Below are positions 24,728-33,937 of a stretch of DNA of 64,000 nucleotides, one piece after another; the first letter of the stretch is position 1, and the number at the start of each line of letters is the position of its first letter. Made by a program: the position numbers and the translations under genes. The notes beneath the pieces are model-generated. The model saw nothing but the letters and a program-made list of their open reading frames with translations, was not told the origin of the DNA and searched no databases. The stretch comes from Niabella agricola (GTDB taxonomy: Bacteria; Bacteroidota; Bacteroidia; Chitinophagales; Chitinophagaceae): assembly GCF_021538615.1 (NCBI RefSeq), contig NZ_JAJHIZ010000003.1, positions 4,216,001 through 4,280,000 on the forward strand. Reading direction: 5' to 3'.

Positions 24728-26866
24728 ATGAAGAAATATTTACTATTGACCGGGTTTCTGTATGTGGGGATAGGATTGACGGCCCAGGAAAAAAAAGTAG
24801 TCACCACAGCTGATTATGACCGGGCAGTACGCGCGATGAGTGGAGGCAGCGCTGCAAAAGCGTACAATAGCCAGGCCGTAAATCCTCAATGGCTGCCTGA
24901 CGGAAAGCTTTGGTACCAGGAGCCCTCAACCAAACAGTATGTGATCATCGATCCTGCGGTTAAGAAAGGAGGGCAGGTAATCACTGGTCAATCTCCGGAT
25001 GCGGGAAAGCCGGCGGCCAGAAGAAAAGCTGCTGCCCCGGGTGTGGTATCGCCCGACGGAAAGAAAGAAGTATATATAAAAAGCTGGAACCTTTGGGTAA
25101 AAGACCTTGCCTCTGGTAAAGAGCAGCCGTTGACAACGGATGGCGTAAAGGATTTTGGGTATGCTACCGATAATGCCGGGTGGACGCATTCAGACCGGCC
25201 GATTGTTTTGTGGTCGCCGGATAGTAAGAAGATTGCCACTTTTCAGCAGGACCAGCGCCATGTGAAGGATATGTACCTGGTGCGCACTAAAGTAGGGGCA
25301 CCGGAGCTGGAACAGTGGAAGTATCCGCTACCGGGTGATAGCGCCATTATAAAAATACACCGTCTGGTAATTGACGTGGAAACAGCCGCTGCAACGCGGT
25401 TTAAAATGCCGCCGGATGATCGTCGCGGAACGCTTTGTGATGATATTGCCTGCGACGGAAGTTTTGGCGATAACGAATGGAGCACCGATGGGAGGCAACT
25501 GGCCTTTGTATCGGTAAGCAGGGATCATAAAATAGCGCAGTTCCGGATTGCAGATATCGGTTCCGGGGCCGTGCGTACGGTATTTGAGGAAAAGGTGCCC
25601 ACCCAGTATGAATCGGGCCAGGGCATGGCGAACTGGAAATTTCTGCCGGAAACCAATGAAGCCATCTGGTATTCGGAACGGAGCGGATGGGGACATCTTT
25701 ACCTGTACGACCTTGCAACCGGCGGAGTGAAACAACAAATTACCAGGGGCGATTTTGTGGTAACAAAAATGCTGGAAGTAGATACAAAGAAGCGGCAGCT
25801 CCTTTTTGAAGCCAAAGGAAAAGAGCCGGGAGAAAATCCGTATTTCAGTCATTTTTACAGAACAGATTTTAGCGGCAAAGCGGTGGTTGCGCTGACACCT
25901 GAGCCGGGAAATCATGCAATTACCCTTTCGCCGGATAAAAAATATTTCATCGATAAATATTCCACACCGGTTATACCACCAGTGACAAAGCTGAAAGATC
26001 TGTCGGGGAAAACCATCCGGGAACTGGGAACAATGGATCTCGCAAAACTGAAACAGGCAGGCTGGCTGGCACCGGAGGTCTTTACCGTAAAATCGGCCAA
26101 CCAGCAGTTTGACCTTTATGGGTTGCTCTATAAACCGGGGAACCTGGATCCTTCAATGAAATATCCTGTTGTGGTATATATTTACCCCGGACCACAGGGT
26201 GGCAGCGTTGGCAGCTGGTCCTTTAATGCGGCTTCCGGAGATTTTCAGGCCCTGGCGGAACTGGGATTTATTGTAGTGCGGCTGGAAGGCAGTTGTAATC
26301 CCAACCGTTCCAAAGCCTTTCATGATGCCTGTTATGGCCATATGGGAGAAAATACCTTGCCCGATCAGATCGCGGGCCTGCGGCAACTGGCGGCCAAAAA
26401 CGGCTTTATGGATCTGGATCGCGTGGGCATATGGGGACATTCTGGTGGTGGTTTTGCAACGGCGTCGGCAATGTTTAAATATCCCGAGATCTTTAAAGTG
26501 GGGATTGCTGAATCCGGGAATCATGATAACCGGAATTACGAGGACGACTGGGGCGAACGGTATATCGGTTTGCTGGAAGGCGATAATTATGAAAAACAGG
26601 CCAACCAGCTTTATGCAAAAAACCTGCAGGGAAAACTCATGCTGGTAACCGGTGGCATGGATGATAATGTGCCTCCCTATAATACCTACCTGGTGGCTGA
26701 TGCGTTGATCAAGGCGAATAAATCCTTCGACCTTGTGGTAATCCCCAATGCAAGGCATGGTTACGGAACGGACGCTTATTATATGATGCGGCGCCGCTGG
26801 GATTATTTCGTGGAGCACCTGCTGGGAGCCACACCACCAAAAGACTATAAGATCAATACACAATAA
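24728..26866 (+). CDS. Prolyl dipeptidyl peptidase IV-like serine peptidase (S9 family)
   Basis: A secreted peptidase; ATG at 24728 (MKKYLLLTGF) gives a tidy signal peptide, though an in-frame ATG at 24716 exists. The N-terminal beta-propeller (about residues 30-470) has repeated W-S-P/D blades such as IVLWSPDSKKIATFQQD. The C-terminal alpha/beta hydrolase carries the triad, numbered from 24716: Ser576 in GHSGGGF, Asp649/650 in GGMDDNVP and His681 in ARHGYG. It would release N-terminal X-Pro dipeptides in the periplasm. Length matches bacterial DPP-IV. It ends at a strong bidirectional terminator. No neighbour suggests a more specific job. Confidence 0.88.
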   Translation: MKKYLLLTGFLYVGIGLTAQEKKVVTTADYDRAVRAMSGGSAAKAYNSQAVNPQWLPDGKLWYQEPSTKQYVIIDPAVKKGGQVITGQSPDAGKPAARRKAAAPGVVSPDGKKEVYIKSWNLWVKDLASGKEQPLTTDGVKDFGYATDNAGWTHSDRPIVLWSPDSKKIATFQQDQRHVKDMYLVRTKVGAPELEQWKYPLPGDSAIIKIHRLVIDVETAAATRFKMPPDDRRGTLCDDIACDGSFGDNEWSTDGRQLAFVSVSRDHKIAQFRIADIGSGAVRTVFEEKVPTQYESGQGMANWKFLPETNEAIWYSERSGWGHLYLYDLATGGVKQQITRGDFVVTKMLEVDTKKRQLLFEAKGKEPGENPYFSHFYRTDFSGKAVVALTPEPGNHAITLSPDKKYFIDKYSTPVIPPVTKLKDLSGKTIRELGTMDLAKLKQAGWLAPEVFTVKSANQQFDLYGLLYKPGNLDPSMKYPVVVYIYPGPQGGSVGSWSFNAASGDFQALAELGFIVVRLEGSCNPNRSKAFHDACYGHMGENTLPDQIAGLRQLAAKNGFMDLDRVGIWGHSGGGFATASAMFKYPEIFKVGIAESGNHDNRNYEDDWGERYIGLLEGDNYEKQANQLYAKNLQGKLMLVTGGMDDNVPPYNTYLVADALIKANKSFDLVVIPNARHGYGTDAYYMMRRRWDYFVEHLLGATPPKDYKINTQ

Positions 26867-26871
26867 ATAAA

Positions 26872-26903
26872 AAACGGTCCGGGCAAATACGGACCGTTTT
26901 TTT
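26872..26903. terminator. Bidirectional intrinsic terminator
   Basis: Stem AAACGGTCCG / CGGACCGTTT with loop GGCAAATA, followed by a T-run on the plus strand and by TTTTTTATTTATT on the minus strand. It lies between the convergent peptidase gene and the 26923-27801 gene and can serve both. Confidence 0.9.
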
Positions 26904-26922
26904 GTTGGAAAAATCCGGAGCT

Positions 26923-27801
26923 CTAACGTTCCTTCATCTGGATGTTTGTTTCCACGGTGGCTTCCATTGGAACGTCCATTCCCTGCACCTTCATCGTGCC
27001 TTTAAGTTGCTGAACCAGGGTAGAGGTGTCGGTGATGCCGGTTACATTGTCCATCGAGATGGTGCCGCTAACCGTACCATCCAGGTTTATTTCCACTTCC
27101 ATGCCTTGCTGCTCCATTTTTGTAACGCCCCCGGTGCCGACCTTACCATCGATGCTGATCAGGCTTTTACCTCCTTCAATTTTTTTGAGGGTGTAAAGAT
27201 TGTGCATGGTCAGTTTGTACGGTTTTTCGAGTTGGATGGCAGATGTCCAGGTGCTTCCGGCTGATACCGCTTCTCCGGGGTACATTTTGAATCCCTGTTC
27301 CAGTAAGCTTTTTATAGTGGCTTCAGAGAATAATTCAGCTACCATTGCCTGGGATTCCTTATTGGAGCCAAGCGCATCTGTTACCAGTTCCCAGCCTTCC
27401 ATCTTTTTTACAGAACCATCAGCGGCAACGAAGGCTTTAACTTTTTTGCCACGGATCGAGCGCAATGCTTTGTTGGCGGCATTGGCGGTATCCGGACTTT
27501 CACTATCGATATGCATTTCCTGCCCTGCGAAACTGATATCCGTTTTTACCGGGCCATAGGTAAGGGTCAGTGCCTTTTCAGCACCCGCATCTGCTATTTC
27601 ATAGCGCATGTTGGAAATAGTACTAAAGTCCATGTTCATTACCTGACCCATAAACGTTTGTTTCATGCGGAGGCTATTGGTATTGATTACATCATACCGG
27701 CTCCCATTTGCAGGATTGAATTTCAGTGAAACGGTTTGAGCATGCAACAGGGAAACCGCCGATGCGGCAACCGCGAAGAGTGCGAGGGTAATTTTTTTCA
27801 T
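26923..27801 (-). CDS. Secreted protein of unknown function, DUF6263-like
   Basis: 292 residues with a signal peptide (KKITLALFAVAASAVSLLHAQ). The mature part is a repetitive beta-rich protein with alternating statements of mean and variance in MKQTFMGQVMNMDF, GPVKTDISFAGQEMHID and SISMDNVTG-like strands (TISMDNVTGITDTST). It resembles the Bacteroidota family I recall as DUF6263, whose function is not known. There are no cysteines in catalytic-looking motifs. It is 24 bp downstream of the DUF2911 gene on the same strand, so the two form an operon ending at the terminator at 26872-26903. Confidence 0.75.
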   Translation of the reverse strand: MKKITLALFAVAASAVSLLHAQTVSLKFNPANGSRYDVINTNSLRMKQTFMGQVMNMDFSTISNMRYEIADAGAEKALTLTYGPVKTDISFAGQEMHIDSESPDTANAANKALRSIRGKKVKAFVAADGSVKKMEGWELVTDALGSNKESQAMVAELFSEATIKSLLEQGFKMYPGEAVSAGSTWTSAIQLEKPYKLTMHNLYTLKKIEGGKSLISIDGKVGTGGVTKMEQQGMEVEINLDGTVSGTISMDNVTGITDTSTLVQQLKGTMKVQGMDVPMEATVETNIQMKER

Positions 27802-27825
27802 GATGATGTTTTAGGTGTGGATGAT

Positions 27826-28656
27826 TTACAGGGTAGCGATCAGCTTTTGATTGTTACGCACATAATCATCGTTGTTGTTTTCTTTGGCCAGCTGCATAGA
27901 TGTCTCTGCTGCGGCACGTGCTTCTTTGTTCCGTCCGGCTTTTGCCAGGGCCCTTGCATACTGGTACTGGATCCAGTAAGCCTTGGGTTGGGCTGCTGCT
28001 GCTTTTGCAAACCATTCGATCGCCTTGTTCAGGTCCTTGTTGTTTTCCAGGTAATAAGTGGCTGCCTGGAAATAGGCGGGCTTATCGGATTGCATGGATG
28101 CATCAATAGATGCCATAATCCGCGCGTCGATAACGGTTTTTACCGGAACGGGCACCAGTACATTACCCCAGGAAAGCTGTAATTCCGCTGTTGTGGGTGT
28201 AATATTTGCCAGCTGGATGGTAAATGTTTCCGTACTGCTTTTTGTAGTTACCGGAACCACCGCTATCCTTACCACATCGTCTGATGCTTTATACGCGGTA
28301 GGATCACTGGTTACATCGGTTTGTTTTGTAAGAATAACCGTCCAGGATTTACGATCGGGGATCGTAAGCAATCCGTATTTGCCGGCAGGAATGGTTTTGC
28401 CTCCGATCATAACCTCATCGCTGATGGTTAGGGTAGTGGCACCGTTGGCCCCCGTGCGCCAGAGTTTTCCTGCAGGAGCGAGATCGGTGTACAGCTGGCG
28501 GCCCTTTAGACTGGGGCGGCTGTAAGACCATTCAATGGAGCCCAGCCCGAAATCCTGTTTAATGGTTTGCGCGGGGCTGGCCGCCGGGACTTTTACCTGC
28601 GCCTGTGCCGAAAATAAGGCTCCTGCCAAAAGAAAAGATAAAAAGATACGTTTCAT
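27826..28656 (-). CDS. DUF2911 domain protein with TPR-like C-terminus
   Basis: 276 residues, signal peptide RIFLSFLLAGALFSAQAQ. The DUF2911 domain (about residues 25-175) is recognised by IEWSYSRPSLKGRQLY, PAGKLWRTGANGATT and IPAGKYGLLTIPD. The C-terminal 90 residues contain helical, TPR-like sequence (NKAIEWFAKAAAAQPKAYWI, ARALAKAGRNKEARAAAETS). Such proteins are abundant in Bacteroidota envelopes, and their function is unknown. It is first in a two-gene operon with the 26923-27801 gene. Confidence 0.85.
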   Translation of the reverse strand: MKRIFLSFLLAGALFSAQAQVKVPAASPAQTIKQDFGLGSIEWSYSRPSLKGRQLYTDLAPAGKLWRTGANGATTLTISDEVMIGGKTIPAGKYGLLTIPDRKSWTVILTKQTDVTSDPTAYKASDDVVRIAVVPVTTKSSTETFTIQLANITPTTAELQLSWGNVLVPVPVKTVIDARIMASIDASMQSDKPAYFQAATYYLENNKDLNKAIEWFAKAAAAQPKAYWIQYQYARALAKAGRNKEARAAAETSMQLAKENNNDDYVRNNQKLIATL

Positions 28657-28913
28657 TGATGATTGTTTTTGGTACTTGCGAAAATAGAAGAATATTATAA
28701 GTTGCCCTTGCTTATTTAGTCAGCATCCGGGAAAATTTTTTGCCGGACGGAACCGGGGTCTTCTCTTTGATCGTTGCCGGTTGACGGAAACCAGCTAATG
28801 ACCCGATTTACCGTTCAGCAAACTGCGATCTGGTTATCAGGGATCTGCAGAAAAAACTTAAAGGCATCTTTAATACAAGGTGCTTGATCCGGCATCCTGC
28901 AACCTAACAATTT

Positions 28914-29822
28914 TCAGCTGCTTTTGTTGAAAAGCGGGTGAAACTGGTCCAGTGTTTTGCGGAGAAATTCCCGGTCCAGGTGGGTGTAAATTTCGGTGGT
29001 GGTGATACTCTCATGCCCTAGCATTTCCTGCACGGCACGGAGGTTGGCTCCGCCCTCGATCAGGTGTGTAGCAAAAGAATGACGAAAGGTGTGCGGTGAA
29101 ATGGTTTTTTGAATCTGAGCTTTTGTGGCAAGGGCTTTTATCACCAGGAAGATCATTACCCGGGTAAGCAGTGTACCGCGCTTGTTTAAAAAAACAAAAT
29201 CCTCATTGCCCGGTTTTACGGTCAGTTGCGGCCGGATTTCCTGCAGGTATATTTTTATATGTTTGATGGCTGTGCCTCCGATTGGTACCAGCCGCTCTTT
29301 ATCGCCTTTGCCAATCACCCGGATATATCCTACATCGAGGTAGAGTTGTGAAATCCTTAGCTGTACTACTTCACTCACCCGTAACCCGCAGCTATACATT
29401 GTTTCTATGATTGCTTTATTACGGGTACCTTCGGGCTTGCTCAGATCAATGGCGGAAAGGATCTGTTCAATTTCTTCAAAGCTCAGCACATCCGGAAGCG
29501 TACGCCGGGTTTTAGGAGCTTCTACCAGCAGGGTCGGGTCCTGTTGCACGATGTTTTCCAGCAGGCAAAACCGGTAAAAAGCGCGGATCCCCGAAATCAC
29601 TCTTGCCTGGGTGGTTGGTTGCATGCCCAGTTCCGCGATCCAGGCCAGGAAAGACTGCAGGTGTTTTAATGTAATATCTGCCGGTGCAAGCGCCAGCGAT
29701 TGCAGTTGCAGGTAATCGGTTAGCTTGTCGATATCCCTAAGGTAAGCTTCCGTGGAATTTCCGGAAAGCGATTTCTCCAGTTTTAAATAGGCCTGGAAAC
29801 TTTTTTTATAAGACTCCCACAT
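28914..29822 (-). CDS. xerD: Tyrosine recombinase XerD
   Basis: 302 residues, the normal length for XerC/XerD, which resolve chromosome dimers at dif with FtsK. The N-terminal SAM-like DNA-binding domain (about 1-85, YLKLEKSLSGNSTEAYLRDI) precedes the catalytic domain with Arg in CGLRVSEVVQL, the beta-hairpin Lys in VIGKGDKERLVP, HxxR in HTFRHSFATHL, His in MLGHESITTT and the nucleophile Tyr279 in TEIYTHLD. All residues are present. No phage or integron genes surround it, so the housekeeping role is favoured. Its ATG lies only 8 bases after a hairpin that looks like the terminator of the upstream lipoprotein gene. Confidence 0.92.
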   Translation of the reverse strand: MWESYKKSFQAYLKLEKSLSGNSTEAYLRDIDKLTDYLQLQSLALAPADITLKHLQSFLAWIAELGMQPTTQARVISGIRAFYRFCLLENIVQQDPTLLVEAPKTRRTLPDVLSFEEIEQILSAIDLSKPEGTRNKAIIETMYSCGLRVSEVVQLRISQLYLDVGYIRVIGKGDKERLVPIGGTAIKHIKIYLQEIRPQLTVKPGNEDFVFLNKRGTLLTRVMIFLVIKALATKAQIQKTISPHTFRHSFATHLIEGGANLRAVQEMLGHESITTTEIYTHLDREFLRKTLDQFHPLFNKSS

Positions 29823-29860
29823 AAAAATAAAAGACGCTGTCTTCTTTCAGGCAGCGTCTT
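29823..29860 (-). terminator. Intrinsic terminator directly before xerD
   Basis: On the minus strand a 9-bp stem (AAGACGCTG / CAGCGTCTT, 29831-29839 with 29852-29860) is followed by TTATTTTT. It ends the lipoprotein gene 29878-30558. The T-tract runs straight into the xerD ATG (29822). Confidence 0.8.
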
Positions 29861-29877
29861 TACGGTTTTTTATTTAA

Positions 29878-30558
29878 TTACTTAAAAGAAAGGGGCACAT
29901 CATGCACAATGTCTTTGCCCTCATATTTGATTTTAGCATACAGGTGGTCTTTCCGGATATCAACAGAATCCAGAAAGGAATGCACATTGTCGTGATCCAC
30001 CCCTTTTACACCGGTATCGGTAAGCAAGGTTTTTGCCACCTTACCGGTTTGCACGTCTTCGACATACAGGAAGGTATTATCATAATAGGATACGAGGCCG
30101 TCTGCAACCCTGAATTTCGGGTCGAAACTGTTCACCGCGCTAAAATATTTCATCGGGCTAACGCCTTTGGCTGCAGGCACTTTAATAAGATAACCACGCC
30201 CGGTTGCACAGTCGTTGAATTTTAACCAGGCGGCCTGCCCTTCGCCAAATTCATATCCGAAAAGTGATTTACCCGGCTTTACGGTACGGCCCCCAAAGAA
30301 ATCTGCAAAGCCGATTTTGGCATTTCCTACCTTTCCGTTGTCGAAAACAATAGAATCAATCTGGCAATCTTTAAAACTTACGGTTACGGAAGGCTTATCC
30401 GGCGTGGGGCTGCCCAGGCGGATAGGGTCTTTAATACAGGCAGAGTCGGTGCAAAAAGAAGTAGCTGTTGTTTCGGTGGTTCCTTCAGCGCCGCCGCCAC
30501 AGGAGGCAAGCAGGGTGGCCAGCGCAACAGCACTTAATGAAAAGGTTTTTAGTCTCAT
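29878..30558 (-). CDS. Lipoprotein of unknown function
   Basis: 226 residues. KTFSLSAVALATLLASC is a lipoprotein signal with lipobox LASC (Cys at about residue 20), followed by a low-complexity linker (GGGAEGTTETTATS). The mature domain is beta-rich with two cysteine pairs (CTDSACIKD, and KDCQID with NDCATGRGY). No enzyme motif is recognised. The gene ends at the terminator next to xerD and starts near the divergent yraN region. I can only call it a surface or periplasmic lipoprotein. Confidence 0.75.
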   Translation of the reverse strand: MRLKTFSLSAVALATLLASCGGGAEGTTETTATSFCTDSACIKDPIRLGSPTPDKPSVTVSFKDCQIDSIVFDNGKVGNAKIGFADFFGGRTVKPGKSLFGYEFGEGQAAWLKFNDCATGRGYLIKVPAAKGVSPMKYFSAVNSFDPKFRVADGLVSYYDNTFLYVEDVQTGKVAKTLLTDTGVKGVDHDNVHSFLDSVDIRKDHLYAKIKYEGKDIVHDVPLSFK

Positions 30559-30674
30559 TCCTTGTTGTTTAGATCGTTATAAAAATAAATGCAGATCGCT
30601 AATTTACAAAGAAGCATTGAGAATTGAGAAAGGAGATTTCCGACGGAACCATCTCGAATCTTAAATCTGAAGCC

Positions 30675-31028
30675 TCACAAGAAAAAATCCTTGATTAAAA
30701 AAAACTCGGGCTGCCCTGCGCGGAGTGTAATCGACAAAATATCGTACTGAATACGGTAATGTCCGGGATGCTGATAAAGAAATTCATCTGCGGCCTGTTG
30801 TAAATAACGGAATTTCTTTTTGGTGACACTTTCTTCGGGGTAGCCAAATTGGTTGCTGCTCCGGGTTTTTACCTCCACAAAGTGCAACTTGTTGTTTTTG
30901 GTAGCAATAATGTCAATTTCATAATGCGAATAGCGCCAGTTTTGAAACAGGATGGTATAACCGCTTTGTGTCAGGTAGGTCACTGCAAGGTCTTCACCAT
31001 GTTTTCCTAATTGATTATGTGTAGCCAT
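30675..31028 (-). CDS. UPF0102 protein YraN (endonuclease-like)
   Basis: 117 residues, full length for the YraN/UPF0102 family. GKHGEDLAVTYLTQSGYTIL at the N-terminus, then YSHYEIDIIATKNNKLHFVE and VKTRSS form the restriction-endonuclease-like core: Glu in GEDLA, Asp in EIDIIA and E-x-K in VEVKTR. The family is widespread and presumed nucleic-acid binding; its cellular role is unsettled. It is divergent from manA with 38 bp between the start codons, so its promoter probably overlaps manA. Confidence 0.88.
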   Translation of the reverse strand: MATHNQLGKHGEDLAVTYLTQSGYTILFQNWRYSHYEIDIIATKNNKLHFVEVKTRSSNQFGYPEESVTKKKFRYLQQAADEFLYQHPGHYRIQYDILSITLRAGQPEFFLIKDFFL

Positions 31029-31033
31029 TCAGT

Positions 31034-31041
31034 TATCTTTA
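31034..31041 (+). promoter_or_regulatory. Putative -7 element for manA
   Basis: TATCTTTA matches the Bacteroidota TAnnTTTG element except the last base, and lies 25 bp upstream of the manA ATG. No clear -33 TTTG was found. Confidence 0.35.
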
Positions 31042-31066
31042 CCCCCAAGTTAATCCAATTTTTAAT

Positions 31067-32275
31067 ATGCAAAAACTGGCGTTACTCAAAGGAGATGTAA
31101 AGCATTACGATTGGGGAGGTGTGTCGTTTATTCCAGCGCTGCTTCAGGTTGAAAATCCGCAGATGAAACCCTTTGCGGAGTACTGGATGGGTGTGCATCC
31201 TGGTGCAAATTGTACCCTCGCGCTGGATGACGGCCGGGAACTGTTGTTGCGGGATTATATCCGGATAAACCCGCAGGAGCTGCTTGGATCCGCCGTAGAA
31301 GCCGCTTTTGGGCAAATGCCTTATTTGTTAAAAGTATTGGATGTAAAGGATATGCTCTCTATTCAGGTGCATCCGTCTAAAGCACAGGCTGCATTGGATT
31401 TTGAGGCAGAGAACCGGAAAGGCATTCCTTTAAATGCGTCCGACCGGAATTACAAAGATGCCAACCACAAACCCGAGTTGATGGTGGCGTTAAGCGGGTT
31501 TTACCTGTTGCACGGCTTTAAACCGGAAAAGCAGTTGCTACAAACGCTGGAGGCGGTACCGGAATTACATGTTTTTATACCGGTGTTTAAAACCGGAGGG
31601 TATAGAGGGTTGTATAAAATGGCGATGGAGTTACCGCAGGAGGAAGTAAACGAACTGCTACAGCCGCTGATCAACCGCATCATCCCGCTGTACCAGCAGG
31701 AAAAACTGAACAAGTCTTCGGAGGATTTCTGGGCGGCTCGTGCGGCACAGACCTTTTTACAGCCTGGCTCCATCGACAGGGGGATCTTTTCGATCTATTT
31801 TTTTAATATCGTTCATCTGAAAACCGGAGAGGCCATATTCCAGGACGCCGGTGTGCCGCATGCCTACCTGGAAGGGTATAATGTAGAAATTATGGCCAGC
31901 TCAGATAATGTGCTGCGCGGCGGACTTACCTCCAAGCATATTGATACGGCGGAACTGCTGAAACATACAAAATGCGAAGCCACCTATCCGCAGGTTATTC
32001 CCGCAAAGGCCGATGAAAAAGAAAAAGTTTACCCGGCTCCGGTGCCCGATTTTGAATTGCATTCCTACGACCTGAAGACCGGTGATGAACTGGAGTTAAA
32101 GCCGGTGACCGCTGAACTGTTCCTGTTAACAGAGGGCGAGGCGGAATTGTCGGCCGGTGATACCCGTATTGTATTAAAAACCGGAGCCATTGCTGCAGCG
32201 GCTTTTCCGGGTGCAGTTGTAAAAGTACTGGCTGGTGCCTCCTCCCGGATATTCAGGGCTACAGTTCCCTTATGA
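31067..32275 (+). CDS. manA: Mannose-6-phosphate isomerase, class I
   Basis: 402 residues, cytoplasmic zinc enzyme interconverting mannose-6-phosphate and fructose-6-phosphate. Zinc-ligand segments of type I PMI are visible: SIQVHPSKAQA (Gln and His), NHKPELMVAL (Glu) and GVPHAYLEGYNVEIM (His), followed by SSDNVLRGGLTSKHID. The C-terminal beta-sandwich has the usual DFELHSYDL start and ends FRATVPL. Length agrees with the family. It probably heads a two-gene operon with pyrF, 30 bp downstream. Confidence 0.92.
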   Translation: MQKLALLKGDVKHYDWGGVSFIPALLQVENPQMKPFAEYWMGVHPGANCTLALDDGRELLLRDYIRINPQELLGSAVEAAFGQMPYLLKVLDVKDMLSIQVHPSKAQAALDFEAENRKGIPLNASDRNYKDANHKPELMVALSGFYLLHGFKPEKQLLQTLEAVPELHVFIPVFKTGGYRGLYKMAMELPQEEVNELLQPLINRIIPLYQQEKLNKSSEDFWAARAAQTFLQPGSIDRGIFSIYFFNIVHLKTGEAIFQDAGVPHAYLEGYNVEIMASSDNVLRGGLTSKHIDTAELLKHTKCEATYPQVIPAKADEKEKVYPAPVPDFELHSYDLKTGDELELKPVTAELFLLTEGEAELSAGDTRIVLKTGAIAAAAFPGAVVKVLAGASSRIFRATVPL

Positions 32276-32305
32276 TTTAAGAAGATTAAATAAACGGATA
32301 TAAAC

Positions 32306-33106
32306 ATGACCCGCGAACAATTAGTTGCACAGATATATGCAAAAAGATCCTATCTATGTGTAGGATTGGATACCGATATTGCAAAGATTCCCGCCCACCT
32401 GTTGGCAAATCCGGATGCGATATTCCATTTTAATAAGACCATCATTGATGCCACAAGGGAAACCTGTGTAGCCTATAAGATCAATACGGCTTTTTATGAA
32501 GCTCTGGGTACAAAAGGATGGGATGCAATGGAACGGACCGTGCATTATATTGGCGCCGGTCATTTTAAGATTGCGGATGCCAAGCGGGGTGATATCGGCA
32601 ACACCAGCGATCAGTATGCCCGGGCTTTTTTTGAAACGCTTCCCTTTGATGCGGTAACGGTAGCTCCTTATATGGGAGAGGACAGCGTAAGGCCCTTCCT
32701 GGAATATGACGGAAAATGGGCCATTGTACTGGGGCTTACTTCCAATAAAGGGGCCCGGGATTTTGAATTGCAGGCCAGTGGCGGCGGACTGCTGTATGAA
32801 AAAGTTCTGACAACGGTTTCTAAATGGGGAACGGCTCAAAACCTGATGTTCGTGGTTGGCGCCACCCAGGCGGAAGCCTTTACCCGGATCCGGGAATTGG
32901 TTCCCGATCATTTCCTCCTGGTACCAGGGGTGGGCGCCCAGGGCGGAAGCCTGCAGGAAATCTCCGAAAAGGCAATGACCAAGGACTGCGGGCTTTTGGT
33001 AAATGCAAGCAGGGCCGTGATTTATGCTTCAGCACAGGAAAATTTTGCCGGCGCAGCGGCCGCCGTGGCAATACAATATCAGGAAGAAATGGGCAGGTAT
33101 TTATAA
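32306..33106 (+). CDS. pyrF: Orotidine-5'-phosphate decarboxylase (type 2)
   Basis: 266 residues. It converts OMP to UMP, the last step of pyrimidine synthesis. The TIM barrel has LCVGLDTDIAKIP at the N-terminus and the catalytic ADAKRGDIGNTS motif with its Lys and Asp pair. The longer length (about 270 residues rather than 230) and the GNTSDQYA and TVAPYMGEDSVRPFL segments mark the type 2 subfamily usual in Bacteroidota. PGVGAQGGS provides the phosphate-binding loop. It follows manA closely, and no other pyr biosynthesis gene is nearby. Confidence 0.92.
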   Translation: MTREQLVAQIYAKRSYLCVGLDTDIAKIPAHLLANPDAIFHFNKTIIDATRETCVAYKINTAFYEALGTKGWDAMERTVHYIGAGHFKIADAKRGDIGNTSDQYARAFFETLPFDAVTVAPYMGEDSVRPFLEYDGKWAIVLGLTSNKGARDFELQASGGGLLYEKVLTTVSKWGTAQNLMFVVGATQAEAFTRIRELVPDHFLLVPGVGAQGGSLQEISEKAMTKDCGLLVNASRAVIYASAQENFAGAAAAVAIQYQEEMGRYL

Positions 33107-33190
33107 CAGGAGACATCGGTAACCGGTAAGCATCCTGTACAAAAACTGAATGGCCTCTGGCTTTAGAAAAACTTCGGGTTTAAAGAAGAG

Positions 33191-33760
33191 CTATCGGGTA
33201 TAGGGATCGGCCTGTAACCAGATGCCCAGCAGCCCGTCATCCGTGCCAAGGACCGGGTCCGTATCGGGAAGCGCAACATCTGTAATGGGGCCGGAAGCTT
33301 TTGAATGGCCGGAAAATACTTTACGGATCTTTGGCACTACACCAGGAGAGGCTGCGCCAGTAATCTTAAAACCGGTACCGGACTCAAGATGCCGGAGGGC
33401 AACTCCCGCGGGCACTACTAACACGTCTCCTTTTTCAATAACCATCGTCAGCCCCAGTGTACCTCCGAACTGCCATTTCGCTTCTCCGGCGCAAACGCCC
33501 AAAACCACATGAGTGTTGGTATAATAAAAAGTAGCATCAAGAGGTGGTACACCGGGCAATGGGAACCACTTATTGATCATGAACTTCTTTTTCAACCAGT
33601 TTTCGCAGGCATCACCTGTTTTATTAAAAAAGGCTCTGTAAATAAGTAAAGGGTGGGGGCTGTTGGGGATAGAGTTTTCTTCCCTGAAGTAAAAGATATC
33701 CGGATTGATCCGTCGCTGCTCCCAGGGCACCCATTCACGGGGGTTATTTTTTTTGGGCAT
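33191..33760 (-). CDS. Cupin domain protein
   Basis: 189 residues, no signal peptide. The cupin core lies in the second half: FYYTNTHVVLGVCAGEAKWQ, then GLTMVIEKGDVLVVPAGVAL and RHLESGTGF give the two cupin motifs with a His in each (VVLGVC preceded by NTH, and RHL). This can bind a metal, but the Glu/His spacing is not the canonical set. It resembles small Bacteroidota cupins of unknown substrate. It is convergent with pyrF, with an 84-bp gap. Confidence 0.75.
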   Translation of the reverse strand: MPKKNNPREWVPWEQRRINPDIFYFREENSIPNSPHPLLIYRAFFNKTGDACENWLKKKFMINKWFPLPGVPPLDATFYYTNTHVVLGVCAGEAKWQFGGTLGLTMVIEKGDVLVVPAGVALRHLESGTGFKITGAASPGVVPKIRKVFSGHSKASGPITDVALPDTDPVLGTDDGLLGIWLQADPYTR

Positions 33761-33885
33761 ATTTTAGTATTGCAACTCATATGCCAGTAACCTGACTATG
33801 GTAGATTTATATCACTCTTTTGACAATTGCCTTCAGAAAAACAGCTGCAAAACATTCAAAGACCTGGCATGCACGCCATATAAAT

Positions 33886-33916
33886 AAAAAAACCGTTTCC
33901 AGGCAGAAACGGTTTT
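33886..33916 (-). terminator. Intrinsic terminator
   Basis: Stem AAAACCGTTTC / GAAACGGTTTT (33889-33899 with 33906-33916) with a 6-base loop. On the minus strand it is followed by a T-run and lies 22 bp after the stop codon of the lipoprotein gene at 33938-34435. Confidence 0.85.
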
Positions 33917-33937
33917 GATTATTTGGAAGGTTAATGG

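Noticed and set aside
28914-29822. Integrase of a mobile element
   Set aside because: The recombinase matches XerD in length and motifs, and no attachment sites, phage genes or tRNA are near.
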